A stretch of 64,000 nucleotides of DNA from positions 216,235 to 280,234 of the forward strand of contig NZ_QJRP01000007.1 in NCBI RefSeq assembly GCF_003205295.1, given 5' to 3'. Position numbers and translations under genes: made by a program. The notes below the pieces were generated by a model. That model searched no databases. It was not told the DNA's origin and saw nothing but the letters and a program-made list of their open reading frames with translations. This document shows, piece by piece, positions 1 to 8,038 of this stretch (the stretch's first letter is position 1; the number at the start of each line of letters is the position of its first letter). Source of the DNA: Pseudomonas mosselii (GTDB lineage: Bacteria; Pseudomonadota; Gammaproteobacteria; Pseudomonadales; Pseudomonadaceae).

Positions 1-925
1 TGCCGTAGAAGATCCCGCACCATACCGCAGCCGTGTAACGCTTGGCCGGGTCTTCATGGGCATGCGGCCCGGTGCAGATCGCCGCGCTGATTGCCGCCAG
101 GTTGATCCCGTGGGAGCCGAACGGTGCCAGCAGCAGTGAGGCAAACCCCGTGGCCGAGATCAGCGGCGAGGCCGGCACCTGGTAGCCGTCGGCGCGCAGC
201 ACGGCGACGCCGGGCATGTTCTGCGAAGTCATGGCCACCACGAACAGCGGGATGCCGATGCTGATGGTCGCCGCCAGCGAAAAACTCGGCGTGGTCCACA
301 CCGGGGTGGCGATCTCCAGCTGGAAGCCGCTGAAGTCCAGCAGCCCCAAGGCGCCGGACAGCGCCGTGCCGACCAGCAGCGCGGCCAGCACGCAGTAGCG
401 CGGCGACAGGCGCTTGACCAGCAGGTAGCTGAAGAACATCCCCAGAACCAGCACCGTGCGATGCTGGGCGGCGACGAAAATCTCGCTGCCGATCTTGAAC
501 AGGATGCCGGCCAGCAGGGCCGAGGCGAGCGAGGCGGGGATGCGCCGCACCAGACGCTCGAAACTGCCGGTCAGGCCGCATATCAGTACCAGCACGGCGC
601 AGGTGATGTAGGCCCCGATGGCCTCGCCGTAACTGACGCCGCCGAGACTGGTAATCAGCAGCGCCGCGCCGGGTGTCGACCAGGCCACCGTGACCGGGGT
701 ACGGTAGCGCAGCGACAGGCCGATGCTGCACACCGCCATGCCGATCGACAGGGCCCAGATCCACGACGAGATCTGCGCGCTGGTCAGGCCGGCGGCCTGC
801 CCAGCCTGGAACATCAGCACCAGCGAGCTGGTATAGCCGGTGAGCATGGCGATGAAGCCGGCGACAACCGCCGACGGGGAGCTGTCCGCCAGCGGCCGCA
901 GGCGCGCGGAGGTGGCATCGGTCAT
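1..925 (-). CDS. benE: Benzoate/H+ symporter, BenE family (3' end beyond the window)
   Basis: This gene is read on the minus strand from the ATG at 925 and stays open to base 1, giving 308 complete codons of a family usually about 400 residues long. The protein begins MTDATSARLRPLADSSPSAV and contains the BenE-type stretch SYGEAIGAYITCAVLV. The last visible residues, around KRYTAAVWCGIFYG, also fit BenE. Hydrophobic segments run through the whole visible part, as expected of an inner-membrane carrier. Family knowledge says such proteins import benzoate with protons, usually near ben/cat genes. None of those genes is visible here, so the substrate is inferred. The C-terminus is missing because of the window edge. 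Confidence 0.88.
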   Translation of the reverse strand, partial: MTDATSARLRPLADSSPSAVVAGFIAMLTGYTSSLVLMFQAGQAAGLTSAQISSWIWALSIGMAVCSIGLSLRYRTPVTVAWSTPGAALLITSLGGVSYGEAIGAYITCAVLVLICGLTGSFERLVRRIPASLASALLAGILFKIGSEIFVAAQHRTVLVLGMFFSYLLVKRLSPRYCVLAALLVGTALSGALGLLDFSGFQLEIATPVWTTPSFSLAATISIGIPLFVVAMTSQNMPGVAVLRADGYQVPASPLISATGFASLLLAPFGSHGINLAAISAAICTGPHAHEDPAKRYTAAVWCGIFYG

Positions 926-1069
926 GGGGAATTCCTTGTACAGGTGTAAGCAGTTTTTTCAGGCTACCGTGCAATGGCGTGATCCTTGCCATACAGCAGG
1001 CATTGCATTTAGCCGTACAGTCGCCAACTATGGGGTATTACTGCGCAACTGCGTGAAAGGGGAGGGGCG

Positions 1070-1672
1070 ATGTACAAGGTGTATGGGGATTACCAGTCGG
1101 GCAACTGCTACAAGGTCAAGCTGATGCTGAGCCTGCTCGACCGTCCGTATGAGTGGCACCCGGTGGATATTCTCAAGGGCGAGACTGAAACGCCCGAGTT
1201 CCTGGCCATGAACCCCAACGGCAAGGTGCCGGTGCTCAAGCTCGAGGACGGCACCTGCCTGTGGGAGTCCAACGCGATTCTCAACTACCTGGCCGATGGC
1301 AGCGAGTTCCTGCCCAGTGAACCACGCCTGCGCACCCAGGTGCTGCAGTGGCAGTTCTTCGAGCAGTACAGCCACGAGCCGTACATTGCCGTGGCGCGCT
1401 TCATCCAGTTCTACCTGGGGTTGCCACAGGACCGGCTGGAGGAATACAAGGGGCTGCACAAGGGCGGCTACAAGGCGCTCAAGGTGATGAACAAGCAGCT
1501 GGAAATGACGCCCTACCTGGTCGGTGAGCAATATTCGATTGCCGATGTGGCGTTGTATGCCTATACCCATGTGGCGCACCAGGGCGGTTTCGACCTGGCG
1601 GGTTACCCGGCCGTGCAGGCCTGGCTGGCGCGGGTGGCCAGCCATCCACGGCATGTGCCGATGGTGGATTGA
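1070..1672 (+). CDS. Glutathione S-transferase family protein
   Basis: A 200-residue cytosolic protein with the GST layout. An N-terminal thioredoxin-like domain carries a candidate catalytic Ser10 in YQSGNCYK, a cis-Pro at Pro54 (GKVPVL) and the glutathione-binding Glu66-Ser67 in LWESNAI. An all-helical C-terminal domain follows (about residues 85-200), with the conserved aspartate in SIADVALYAY. The ATG is preceded by GGGGAGGG. Family members conjugate glutathione to electrophiles or reduce disulfides. The sequence does not reveal the substrate. It is transcribed away from benE and is followed directly by a REP pair, so it is probably monocistronic. Confidence 0.9.
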   Translation: MYKVYGDYQSGNCYKVKLMLSLLDRPYEWHPVDILKGETETPEFLAMNPNGKVPVLKLEDGTCLWESNAILNYLADGSEFLPSEPRLRTQVLQWQFFEQYSHEPYIAVARFIQFYLGLPQDRLEEYKGLHKGGYKALKVMNKQLEMTPYLVGEQYSIADVALYAYTHVAHQGGFDLAGYPAVQAWLARVASHPRHVPMVD

Positions 1673-1688
1673 ACCCGCTATCGCCCCG

Positions 1689-1805
1689 TGTAGGAGCGGC
1701 CTCGTGTCGCGAAAGGGCTGCAAAGCAGCCCCAGGATTTCAGCGTCGACGTATAAATCGCCGGGGCCGCTTTGCGGCCCTTTCGCGACACGAGGCCGCTC
1801 CTACA
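1689..1805. repeat. REP pair, family A (rRNA-unrelated interspersed palindrome)
   Basis: Inverted pair whose outer arms read TGTAGGAGCGGCC / GGCCGCTCCTACA. The inner arms pair GGGCTGC with GCAGCCC and GGGGCCGC with GCGGCCC. It lies between convergent genes, as do most of the copies in this window. Confidence 0.85.
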
Positions 1806-1823
1806 GGGGTTGTGTACGTGCTG

Positions 1824-2195
1824 TCAGACCGCCGCGAAGCGTTTGTCCAGATAGGCAATGATGTCCTTGGACTCATACATCCAGGTCACCTTGCCGTCCT
1901 CCTCGATCCGCAGGCACGGCACCTTCACCCGGCCGCCGCCTTCGAGCAGCGCCTGGCGATGCTGCGCGTCGTTCTTGGCATCGCGCAGCGCCACCGGCAC
2001 GTTCAGGCGGTGCAGGGTGCGGCGGGTCTTCACGCAGAACGGGCAGGCGTGGAACTGATACAGCGCCAGGCCCTTGGCCTGCTGTTCGACTTGGGCCTGG
2101 GCCGCGGCATCGCGCTTCTTTTTAGCCGGGCGGCTGATCCAGTCGCCGAACACGATTAGCTGGCCGAGGCCAACCCGCAGGGCTTTGACGATCAT
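1824..2195 (-). CDS. Glutaredoxin-like / GST N-domain thiol protein
   Basis: A 123-residue protein. After an N-terminal segment rich in hydrophobic and basic residues (1-40, possibly a membrane-associated anchor) there is one thioredoxin-fold domain with a dithiol CPFC motif at Cys51-Cys54 and a cis-proline at Pro93 (RVKVPCL). The glutaredoxin-type ending DIIAYLDKRF follows. The start at 2195 is chosen because AGGAGT lies just upstream; a longer in-frame start would run through the folE terminator. Members of this group use glutathione to reduce disulfides or mixed disulfides. The partner is unknown. It lies downstream of folE on the same strand but is separated from it by a strong terminator. 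Confidence 0.82.
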   Translation of the reverse strand: MIVKALRVGLGQLIVFGDWISRPAKKKRDAAAQAQVEQQAKGLALYQFHACPFCVKTRRTLHRLNVPVALRDAKNDAQHRQALLEGGGRVKVPCLRIEEDGKVTWMYESKDIIAYLDKRFAAV

Positions 2196-2212
2196 GGGCA
2201 ACTCCTGAAATG

Positions 2213-2237
2213 AAAAAGCCGACCCCATGGGGTCGGC
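2213..2237 (-). terminator. Rho-independent terminator after folE
   Basis: On the minus strand GCCGACCCC pairs with GGGGTCGGC across a minimal loop and is followed by five T residues. It lies between the folE stop and the ribosome-binding site of the glutaredoxin-like gene. Confidence 0.8.
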
Positions 2238-2253
2238 TCGGGACACAGGCCGA

Positions 2254-2799
2254 TCACTTGATCAGGCTGAGGAACTCGCTGCGGGTGGAGGCGTTGTCGC
2301 GGAACTCGCCGAGCATCACCGAGGTGAGCATGGTCGAGTTCTGCTTTTCGACACCGCGCATCATCATGCACATGTGCTTGGCCTCGATCACCACCGCCAC
2401 ACCCGCGGCGCCGGTCACCTGCTGCACGGCCTCGGCGATCTGGCGGCTGAGGTTTTCCTGGATCTGCAGACGGCGAGCGTACATGTCGACGATCCGCGCC
2501 ACCTTGGACAGGCCCAGCACCTTGCCTTTGGGCAGGTAGGCCACGTGGGCCTTGCCGATGAACGGCAGCATGTGGTGTTCGCACATCGAGTACAGCTCGA
2601 TATCCCGGACCAGCACCATTTCGCTGTTGTCGGAGGTGAACAACGCGCCGTTGGTCACTTCTTCCAGGGTTTGCTCATAACCGCGGCAAAGGTACTTCAT
2701 GGCCTTTGCGGCCCGCTTGGGCGTGTCGAGCAGGCCCTCGCGGGAGACGTCCTCGCCGATCTGGCTGAGGATCGCGGTGTAGTTCTGTTCCAGGGACAT
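2254..2799 (-). CDS. folE: GTP cyclohydrolase I (type IA)
   Basis: A 181-residue protein that matches GTP cyclohydrolase I over its length. It converts GTP to 7,8-dihydroneopterin triphosphate, the first step of folate and pterin synthesis, in the cytosol. The zinc-binding region [11 protein letters not shown] and the second cysteine in [10 protein letters not shown] are both present. So are the conserved blocks GKAHVAYLP and KGKVLGLSK and the C-terminal [10 protein letters not shown]. The length fits the compact bacterial form. Pseudomonads often carry more than one folE copy, so this may be one of two paralogues. Confidence 0.95.
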   Translation of the reverse strand: MSLEQNYTAILSQIGEDVSREGLLDTPKRAAKAMKYLCRGYEQTLEEVTNGALFTSDNSEMVLVRDIELYSMCEHHMLPFIGKAHVAYLPKGKVLGLSKVARIVDMYARRLQIQENLSRQIAEAVQQVTGAAGVAVVIEAKHMCMMMRGVEKQNSTMLTSVMLGEFRDNASTRSEFLSLIK

Positions 2800-2868
2800 G
2801 GATCTACCTGTGGAAAATTTCGCAAAGACGAAGGGTACGGTGGCGGCGGCGGCGCTGCAAGCGCGATG

Positions 2869-3429
2869 TCACTCGTCGCGGCCTTCGAGCATGGTTCGCT
2901 TGAGCATCACGTACACCGCGCCGGTGCCGCCGTGGCGGGCCTGGCACGAGGCAAAACCGAGCACCTGCGGGTGTTGGCGCAGCCAGGTGTTGACGTGGCT
3001 CTTGATCATCGGGCGCTTGCCGTCCAGGCGCGCGGCCTTGCCGTGGGTGACGCGCACGCAGCGCACTTCGAGCTTGGTCGCCTCGGCGATGAAGTCCCAC
3101 AGCATCTCGCGGGCCTTCTCGACGCTCATGCCGTGCAGGTCGAGGCTGCCTTCGAAGGCGATCTGGCCGAGCTTGAGCTTGCGGATCTGGGTTTCCTGGA
3201 CGCCGTCACGGCGCCACATCAGTTCGTCCTCGGCGCCGACGTCGATGACGAACTGGTCGGACAGGCCGTCGATCACCAGTGGCTGGTCGCTGCGGATGGT
3301 CGCTGCCTGGCGCAGGCCGGCCAACTGCTTGCGGTCGGCCTTGGGTTTGCCGACTTCGGCGCGGTCGTGCTTGATCGGCTTGACGCCCTGCACTTGGCTG
3401 CGGAAGAGGGAAAAGTCGTCGTCTTGCAT
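2869..3429 (-). CDS. Smr-domain protein (SmrA/SmrB-like endonuclease family)
   Basis: A 186-residue protein. A charged N-terminal half (1-95) precedes a C-terminal Smr domain beginning with the hallmark LDLHGMSVEKA (about residues 96-106). The domain continues through VTHGKAAR and ends with the GGTGAVYVML block that takes the place of the GxGxG signature. Smr domains are nicking endonucleases; the E. coli relative SmrB cleaves mRNA at collided ribosomes. In E. coli smrB sits beside prmB and aroC, both of which also lie within 5 kb here, so an SmrB-like role is plausible. The sequence alone does not separate SmrA from SmrB. Confidence 0.85.
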   Translation of the reverse strand: MQDDDFSLFRSQVQGVKPIKHDRAEVGKPKADRKQLAGLRQAATIRSDQPLVIDGLSDQFVIDVGAEDELMWRRDGVQETQIRKLKLGQIAFEGSLDLHGMSVEKAREMLWDFIAEATKLEVRCVRVTHGKAARLDGKRPMIKSHVNTWLRQHPQVLGFASCQARHGGTGAVYVMLKRTMLEGRDE

Positions 3430-3501
3430 GGTGCCTCCACGTGGGCGGCGTAGTTTACGCGACTGTGCGTCGGAGTGAAGCCCTGAGCTGCGCGCGGTTT
3501 G

Positions 3502-3617
3502 TGTAGGAGCGGCCTTGTGCCGCGAAAGGGCTGCGCAGCAGCCCCAGGATTCAGTGTTGATGCAAAGATTGCTGGGGCCGCTTTGCGGCCCTTTCGCGGC
3601 ACATGGCCGCTCCTACA
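3502..3617. repeat. REP pair, family A
   Basis: Outer arms TGTAGGAGCGGCC / GGCCGCTCCTACA with GTGCCGCGAAAGGGC / CCCTTTCGCGGCACA inside, between the Smr gene and the small membrane-protein gene. Confidence 0.85.
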
Positions 3618-3635
3618 CGGGGAGGTGTAAATCTG

Positions 3636-3956
3636 TCAGTCGTGCTTCTTCATCAGGTGCGGTGACAGGTTCAGTTCGCGGCCACGGCGCAGGCGGATGC
3701 GGCTGCGTCGCCAGACGCGCACGCCGATCCACAGCAGCAACAGCCCGACCACGACGAGAATCGCCGCCAGCGGGCGGTTGGCATTGAGCTCGGCGAGCGC
3801 TGCGTAATTGCCCAGCAGGCCGGCGAAACCAGCCATGGCGAGCAAAATGCCCAGGGTGGCCAGCAGCACCGATAAAGCGGCGGCAACCCGCGCGCCCCAG
3901 TTGCTCGGTTCGCGCTGGCGCAGGCGCTTGGCATCGAAACTGCCTTTGAGCTTCAT
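3636..3956 (-). CDS. Small two-helix membrane protein, function unknown
   Basis: A 106-residue protein I cannot assign to a named family. It has a basic N-terminus (KLKGSFDAKRLRQRE) and two hydrophobic stretches, roughly residues 23-50 and 62-82. Between them is a short hydrophilic loop containing NYAALAELNANRP, and a strongly basic region (RVWRRSRIRLRRGRE) follows. This predicts an inner-membrane hairpin with both ends in the cytoplasm. It stands alone on the minus strand, with a REP pair downstream. Its coding character is supported by the ordered hydrophobic pattern and an ATG with nearby AGGAAT. Confidence 0.7.
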   Translation of the reverse strand: MKLKGSFDAKRLRQREPSNWGARVAAALSVLLATLGILLAMAGFAGLLGNYAALAELNANRPLAAILVVVGLLLLWIGVRVWRRSRIRLRRGRELNLSPHLMKKHD

Positions 3957-4044
3957 TCGAATTCCTCAGGATCTGGTGGAGCTGATCCGGGTTTCGACCT
4001 GCCGGTCACCTTGGGGTTCCGCCCGTCCGCCGGGCGGTCGTGGC

Positions 4045-4635
4045 TCAGACCAGGCTGGCGGTGGGGGCGACGCAGGCGAAGTTGTCGGCCATCACGGCCA
4101 TTTCGCACTGGTGGATCTGCGCGGCGGGGATCACGGTGTCCTTCAGGGCCAGGTCGCGGGTCGCCGAGGCGTCTTCCACCAGGGTGCAGCGATAACCATA
4201 GTCCTTGGCGCGGCGCACCGTAGTGCTGACGCTGGAGTGGCTCATGAAACCGCAGACGATCAGGTCGAGGTGACCGAGCTCCTGCAGCGTCTCGTGTAGC
4301 TTGGTGTTCTTGAAGGCGTTGGGCATGCGCTTTTCGATGACGATCTCGCCGGCGCGCGGCTCCAGGCCCGGGATGAACTCGCCCGCCGGCCCCTGGGGGT
4401 CGAAGCGACCGCCGACGGTGCCGAGGTGGCGCACATGGATGATCGGGCGGCCGGCCTTGCGGGCGGCATCGAGCAACCTGGCAATGTTCGCCACGGCCTC
4501 GTCCATGCCCGACAGCGCCAGCGGACCGCTCAGGTATTCCTTCTGCGCGTCGATGACGATCAGGCTGGCTTGGCCCAGCTTGGCCGGCGGATAGTCGCGG
4601 CCAGTGAGGCGGAACATCGTGGTTGGAACGGACAT
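4045..4635 (-). CDS. Isochorismatase-fold hydrolase with Ser at the usual Cys position
   Basis: A 196-residue isochorismatase-like protein. Asp29 (IVIDAQKEY) and Lys103 (IEKRMPNAF) of the usual Asp-Lys-Cys triad are present. At the nucleophile position, where relatives have a CV pair after a TH- or TD-type tripeptide, this protein reads MSHSSVSTT, so the residue is Ser135. The family includes nicotinamidases, ureidoacrylate and other amidohydrolases, and Cys-less phenazine/enterobactin isochorismatases. The substrate cannot be named. The ATG at 4635 is chosen because AAGGAG lies six bases upstream; a TTG one codon earlier is possible. Confidence 0.85.
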   Translation of the reverse strand: MSVPTTMFRLTGRDYPPAKLGQASLIVIDAQKEYLSGPLALSGMDEAVANIARLLDAARKAGRPIIHVRHLGTVGGRFDPQGPAGEFIPGLEPRAGEIVIEKRMPNAFKNTKLHETLQELGHLDLIVCGFMSHSSVSTTVRRAKDYGYRCTLVEDASATRDLALKDTVIPAAQIHQCEMAVMADNFACVAPTASLV

Positions 4636-4814
4636 CAAGGGCTCCTTGGGTAGGGCTTTTGTGTACCTATTCTCCCTTGCCTTGACGCCAATGTGAATGG
4701 TTGACAGCGCAGACAGCGTGGTTGCTGGCTTGTGGCTATCTGTTTGGCTATCGGAGGAAACAAATGTGCGGTGTGGGCTGTTAGACTTTTGTCCTGTCTG
4801 AAAAGGAGTACCCC

Positions 4815-5723
4815 GTGATCACATCCCGCCTGCGCACCCTGCGCGACCATATCCGCTGGGCGGTCAGCCGCTTCCATGAACACGAGCTGTTCTTCGGCCA
4901 CGGTGCCGACAACGCCTGGGACGAAGCCCGCCTGCTGGTACTCGGCGCGGTGCACCTGCCCTGGGAGGTGGCCGACAGCTACCTGGACTGCGCGCTGGAA
5001 GATGACGAAACGGTACGCCTGCAGCACCTGCTCAAGCGCCGTATCGAAGAACGCGTGCCCACCGCCTACCTGCTGGGCGAGGCCTGGTTCTGCGGCATGT
5101 CGTTCATCGTCGACGAGCGGGTGCTGGTGCCGCGCTCGCCGATCGGCGAGCTGATCGAGAAACGCTTCGAGCCGTGGCTGGCCACGGAGCCTGCGCGCAT
5201 CCTCGACCTGTGCACCGGCTCCGGTTGCATCGGCATCGTTGCCGCCGAGGTATTCCAGGACGCCGAGGTGGTGCTGGCCGACCTGTCCTTCGACGCGCTG
5301 GAGGTGGCCAACCAGAACATCGAGCGCCATGGCCTCGATGAGCGGGTGTACACCGTGCAGGGCGATGGTTTCGCTGGCCTGCCGGGGCAGCGCTTCGACC
5401 TGATCCTGTCCAACCCGCCGTACGTCGATGCCGAGGACTTCGGCGACATGCCGGCCGAGTACCACCACGAGCCCGAGCTGGGCCTGGCCTGCGGCAACGA
5501 CGGTCTGGACCTGGTGCGGCGCATGCTGGCCGAGGCGGCCGACCACTTGACCGACAAGGGCCTGATGATCGTCGAGGTGGGCAACAGCCAGGTGCACGTC
5601 GAGTCGCTCTATCCCGAGGTGGACTTCGCCTGGCTGGAGTTCGAGCGCGGTGGCCACGGGGTGTTCATGCTGACCGCCGAGCAGTGCCGGCAGCATCAGG
5701 AGCTGTTCAAGGCGCGGGTCTGA
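4815..5723 (+). CDS. prmB: Ribosomal protein uL3 N5-glutamine methyltransferase
   Basis: A 302-residue class I SAM-dependent methyltransferase of the PrmB/HemK group, which methylates a glutamine side chain of ribosomal protein L3. The SAM-binding motif is [12 protein letters not shown] and the glutamine-binding signature is NPPY at residues 200-203. The N-terminal helical domain has the PrmB-type [16 protein letters not shown] rather than the PrmC form. The start is GTG, with AAGGAG seven bases upstream. A REP pair follows. Its relative position near aroC recalls the E. coli prmB-aroC neighbourhood, although other genes intervene here. Confidence 0.93.
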   Translation: MITSRLRTLRDHIRWAVSRFHEHELFFGHGADNAWDEARLLVLGAVHLPWEVADSYLDCALEDDETVRLQHLLKRRIEERVPTAYLLGEAWFCGMSFIVDERVLVPRSPIGELIEKRFEPWLATEPARILDLCTGSGCIGIVAAEVFQDAEVVLADLSFDALEVANQNIERHGLDERVYTVQGDGFAGLPGQRFDLILSNPPYVDAEDFGDMPAEYHHEPELGLACGNDGLDLVRRMLAEAADHLTDKGLMIVEVGNSQVHVESLYPEVDFAWLEFERGGHGVFMLTAEQCRQHQELFKARV

Positions 5724-5741
5724 AGGATTAACACCGTCCCC

Positions 5742-5871
5742 TGTAGGAGCGGCCTTGTGTCGCGAAAGGGCCGCATCGCGGCCCCGGCGATCTGTGCTGC
5801 AGGCTGAAATTCTGGGGCTGCTACGCAGCCCTTTCCGACCGGTCCGACGCCTCGGCAAGGCCGCTCCTACA
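5742..5871. repeat. REP pair, family A with mismatched arms
   Basis: The left arm is the common GTGTCGCGAAAGGGCC form. The right arm carries the longer variant CTTTCCGACCGGTCCGACGC followed by CTCGGCAAGGCC. The outer TGTAGGAGCGGCC ends still match. Confidence 0.82.
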
Positions 5872-5889
5872 CGGATCGCGTAGGGCAGG

Positions 5890-6672
5890 TCAGCGGGTGG
5901 CGATCCAGATCAGCAACCCGGCCTGGAACACCGCGAACGCCACCAGGCAGGTGATGGTGAAGCGCAGGCCGCTGTCCTCGCGGCGGTACTTGGCCACGCG
6001 CTCGTCACGCTCACGCAGCTGGGCTTCCTTCTCCATCAGGTTCTGCTCGGCCTGCTGCAGCATGCCGGCGGCCTCGAGGTTGTCCACGCGCTGCACCTTC
6101 TCGGTGTTCCAGCCGCCCTTGAGCTGGCCCACCGGCGTTTCCACCACGCGCCCCTTGAGCAACTGGCCGTCGGTGTACTCCACCGCCAGGCCGACGCTGC
6201 CCAGCACATGGTCGCGGCGCAGGCGGGTGTCTTCGTTCAGGGCGTCCTTGTTCGGCAGGCTCATGCCCTCGACCCGGTAGTGCGAGCAACGCTGCTGCAG
6301 CCACTGCACCGCCTGCGCCAGCAGGTAACGGCCAAGGCCACGGTTCAGCGGCTCCAGCTGCAGACCGGCCGGGTCGCCGATGCGCACCGTGCGCGCTTCG
6401 TGGTCGACGCGAATATCCAGCTGGTTCTGTTCCTTGCGCACCTTCTGCCCCGGCAGGCGGACTTCCATGCGCAGCAGGCTATGGGCCTTGTCGTGGCGCT
6501 CGGCGTAGCCGAACTGGACGAAACGTAGCGGGCGGGCGCCGCTGTTGCGGTCGGTCGGCAGCGGCGCCAGGCGCAGCAACTGGAAGTGCTCGGCGGCAAG
6601 GTCCGCCCAGGGCAGCGGGGCGCTTTCCGGGGCTTGTTCTTCGGTCGCCTCGGCGGCGGGGGCATCGGTCAT
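5890..6672 (-). CDS. Conserved hypothetical protein with C-terminal membrane anchor
   Basis: A 260-residue protein not matched to a known family. It begins with an acidic, alanine-rich stretch (1-30). A mixed region that looks like a folded domain (about 35-200) includes NRGLGRYLLAQAVQWLQQ. A predicted coiled coil (about 205-235, rich in Glu, Gln and Arg) follows, and a single hydrophobic helix, VAFAVFQAGLLIWIATR, forms the end of the chain. This is the layout of a tail-anchored cytoplasmic protein. The start at 6672 was preferred over an ATG 17 codons upstream because TGAGGA precedes it. Confidence 0.7.
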   Translation of the reverse strand: MTDAPAAEATEEQAPESAPLPWADLAAEHFQLLRLAPLPTDRNSGARPLRFVQFGYAERHDKAHSLLRMEVRLPGQKVRKEQNQLDIRVDHEARTVRIGDPAGLQLEPLNRGLGRYLLAQAVQWLQQRCSHYRVEGMSLPNKDALNEDTRLRRDHVLGSVGLAVEYTDGQLLKGRVVETPVGQLKGGWNTEKVQRVDNLEAAGMLQQAEQNLMEKEAQLRERDERVAKYRREDSGLRFTITCLVAFAVFQAGLLIWIATR

Positions 6673-6802
6673 CAGGGAATCCTCAGGTGCACGGCGGCCG
6701 GGTGCCGGTACCTGCAAGGACATCGCAGATGTGGGCTTGCCCCCGGATCACTGCCTTCTTAGCCGCGTTATCGGCAGGCGGGGCCAATACCTGAGGGCGC
6801 TT

Positions 6803-7762
6803 TCAGGCCTGCGGCAGCCCGTGGATGAACAGGACGATGCGTTCCCCCAGCTCACGGGCCAGCGGCAACTCGGGGTTGCGGTAGCTGTCACGCTGCTGGC
6901 CCATCTCCCGGGGGCTGATGCGCAGCATGTGGTTCATGCCGTCGATCAGCGCCAGCTGGGCGTCGGGTTTGGCGGCCTTGAGGCGTTCGGCGTCAGCCAC
7001 CTCCACCTGGATGTCGTTGCGCCCCTGGACGATCAGCGCGGGCACCTTGAGCCGGGCGAACGCCGCCGCCGGGTCCTGGTGCAGCAGGGTGATCAGGTAC
7101 GGCTGCACGCTGGGGCGGAACACCTGGCGCAGCGGGGCGGGCACGTCGAGGCTGGTCTGCCCGGCCTGCAACCGGTCGATCAGCGCCACGCCACCGGCCA
7201 GTTGCGCTGGCGGCAGGCGTTGGGCCAGCTGCTCGCGCAGCACGTCGGCTACCGGTCGGCCACTGCCGGCCAGGGTGATCACTGCGCTGGCACCGGCCTG
7301 TTCGGCGGCGAGGCTGGCAATCAGCGCACCTTCACTGTGGCCGACCAGGATCAGCGGGCCGAAGCGCGGGTCCTGGCGCAGCGCGCGCCCCCAGGCCACC
7401 ACGTCGGCGACATAGCGCTCGACGCTGAGGTCGCGCTCGTCAGGGGTGGCCGGCTGGCTGGCGGCCACCCCTCGCTTGTCGAAGCGCACGCTGGCGATGT
7501 GCTCGCCGGCCAGCAGCAGGGCCAGGCGCTTGAGGTTGTCGATGCGCCCGGAGGCGGGGTTGTTGCCATCGCGGTCGGTAGGGCCGGAGCCGGCGATGAT
7601 CAGCACCACCGGTGGCGGGGTGGTTTGCTGGGGTAGCAGCAGGCTGCCGTGCAGCACGCCCTGGCCGGTGTCCAGGTCGATGGGGCGTTGCAGTACGGTG
7701 GGGGCGGCCTGGGCGAGGCTGGCGCAGAACATCAGGAGCAGGGCGGCGAGGCGCGACTTCAT
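6803..7762 (-). CDS. Exported alpha/beta hydrolase
   Basis: A 319-residue protein with a Sec signal peptide (MKSRLAALLLMFCASLAQAA), so it should act in the periplasm. The mature part is an alpha/beta hydrolase. It has an oxyanion-region block IIAGSGPTDRDGNN, the nucleophile elbow GHSEG with Ser143, an acid in QGRNDIQV and a catalytic histidine in GMNHML. Such enzymes hydrolyse esters or act as peptidase-like acyl hydrolases. The substrate is not visible. It is divergent from aroC and separated from it by a family B REP pair. Confidence 0.85.
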   Translation of the reverse strand: MKSRLAALLLMFCASLAQAAPTVLQRPIDLDTGQGVLHGSLLLPQQTTPPPVVLIIAGSGPTDRDGNNPASGRIDNLKRLALLLAGEHIASVRFDKRGVAASQPATPDERDLSVERYVADVVAWGRALRQDPRFGPLILVGHSEGALIASLAAEQAGASAVITLAGSGRPVADVLREQLAQRLPPAQLAGGVALIDRLQAGQTSLDVPAPLRQVFRPSVQPYLITLLHQDPAAAFARLKVPALIVQGRNDIQVEVADAERLKAAKPDAQLALIDGMNHMLRISPREMGQQRDSYRNPELPLARELGERIVLFIHGLPQA

Positions 7763-7836
7763 GGAGGGGTACTACATGGCTAGGTGTCATTGAGACATTG
7801 CAGCGCGATGAAGGTTCGCATGGCTCGCTTGCCGTG

Positions 7837-7964
7837 CCGGCCTCTTCGCGGGTAAACCCGCTCCCACAGTGAGATGGGCCGGCCTGTGGGAGCAACTGTC
7901 TTGCTCAATTTTTAGAATCTGGCGCGATCCCTGTGGGAGCGGGTTTACCCGCGAAGAGGCCGGC
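7837..7964. repeat. REP pair, family B (P. putida type)
   Basis: Two copies in opposite orientation with the core TCGCGGGTAAACCCG flanked by GCCGGCCTCT and CTCCCACAG, about 60 bases apart. Confidence 0.88.
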
Positions 7965-8038
7965 ATGGGCAACCCATCCTGTAGCGTTTTCCGTATACTG
8001 CCGCTTTCGATCACCTCAGGCAGATTCGCGGAGCGTCC

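Noticed and set aside
54..992. Long minus-strand frame beginning MARITPLHGSLKK
   Set aside because: It lies antisense or off-frame to the BenE gene, is arginine/proline-rich and has no family features. It comes from high GC content.
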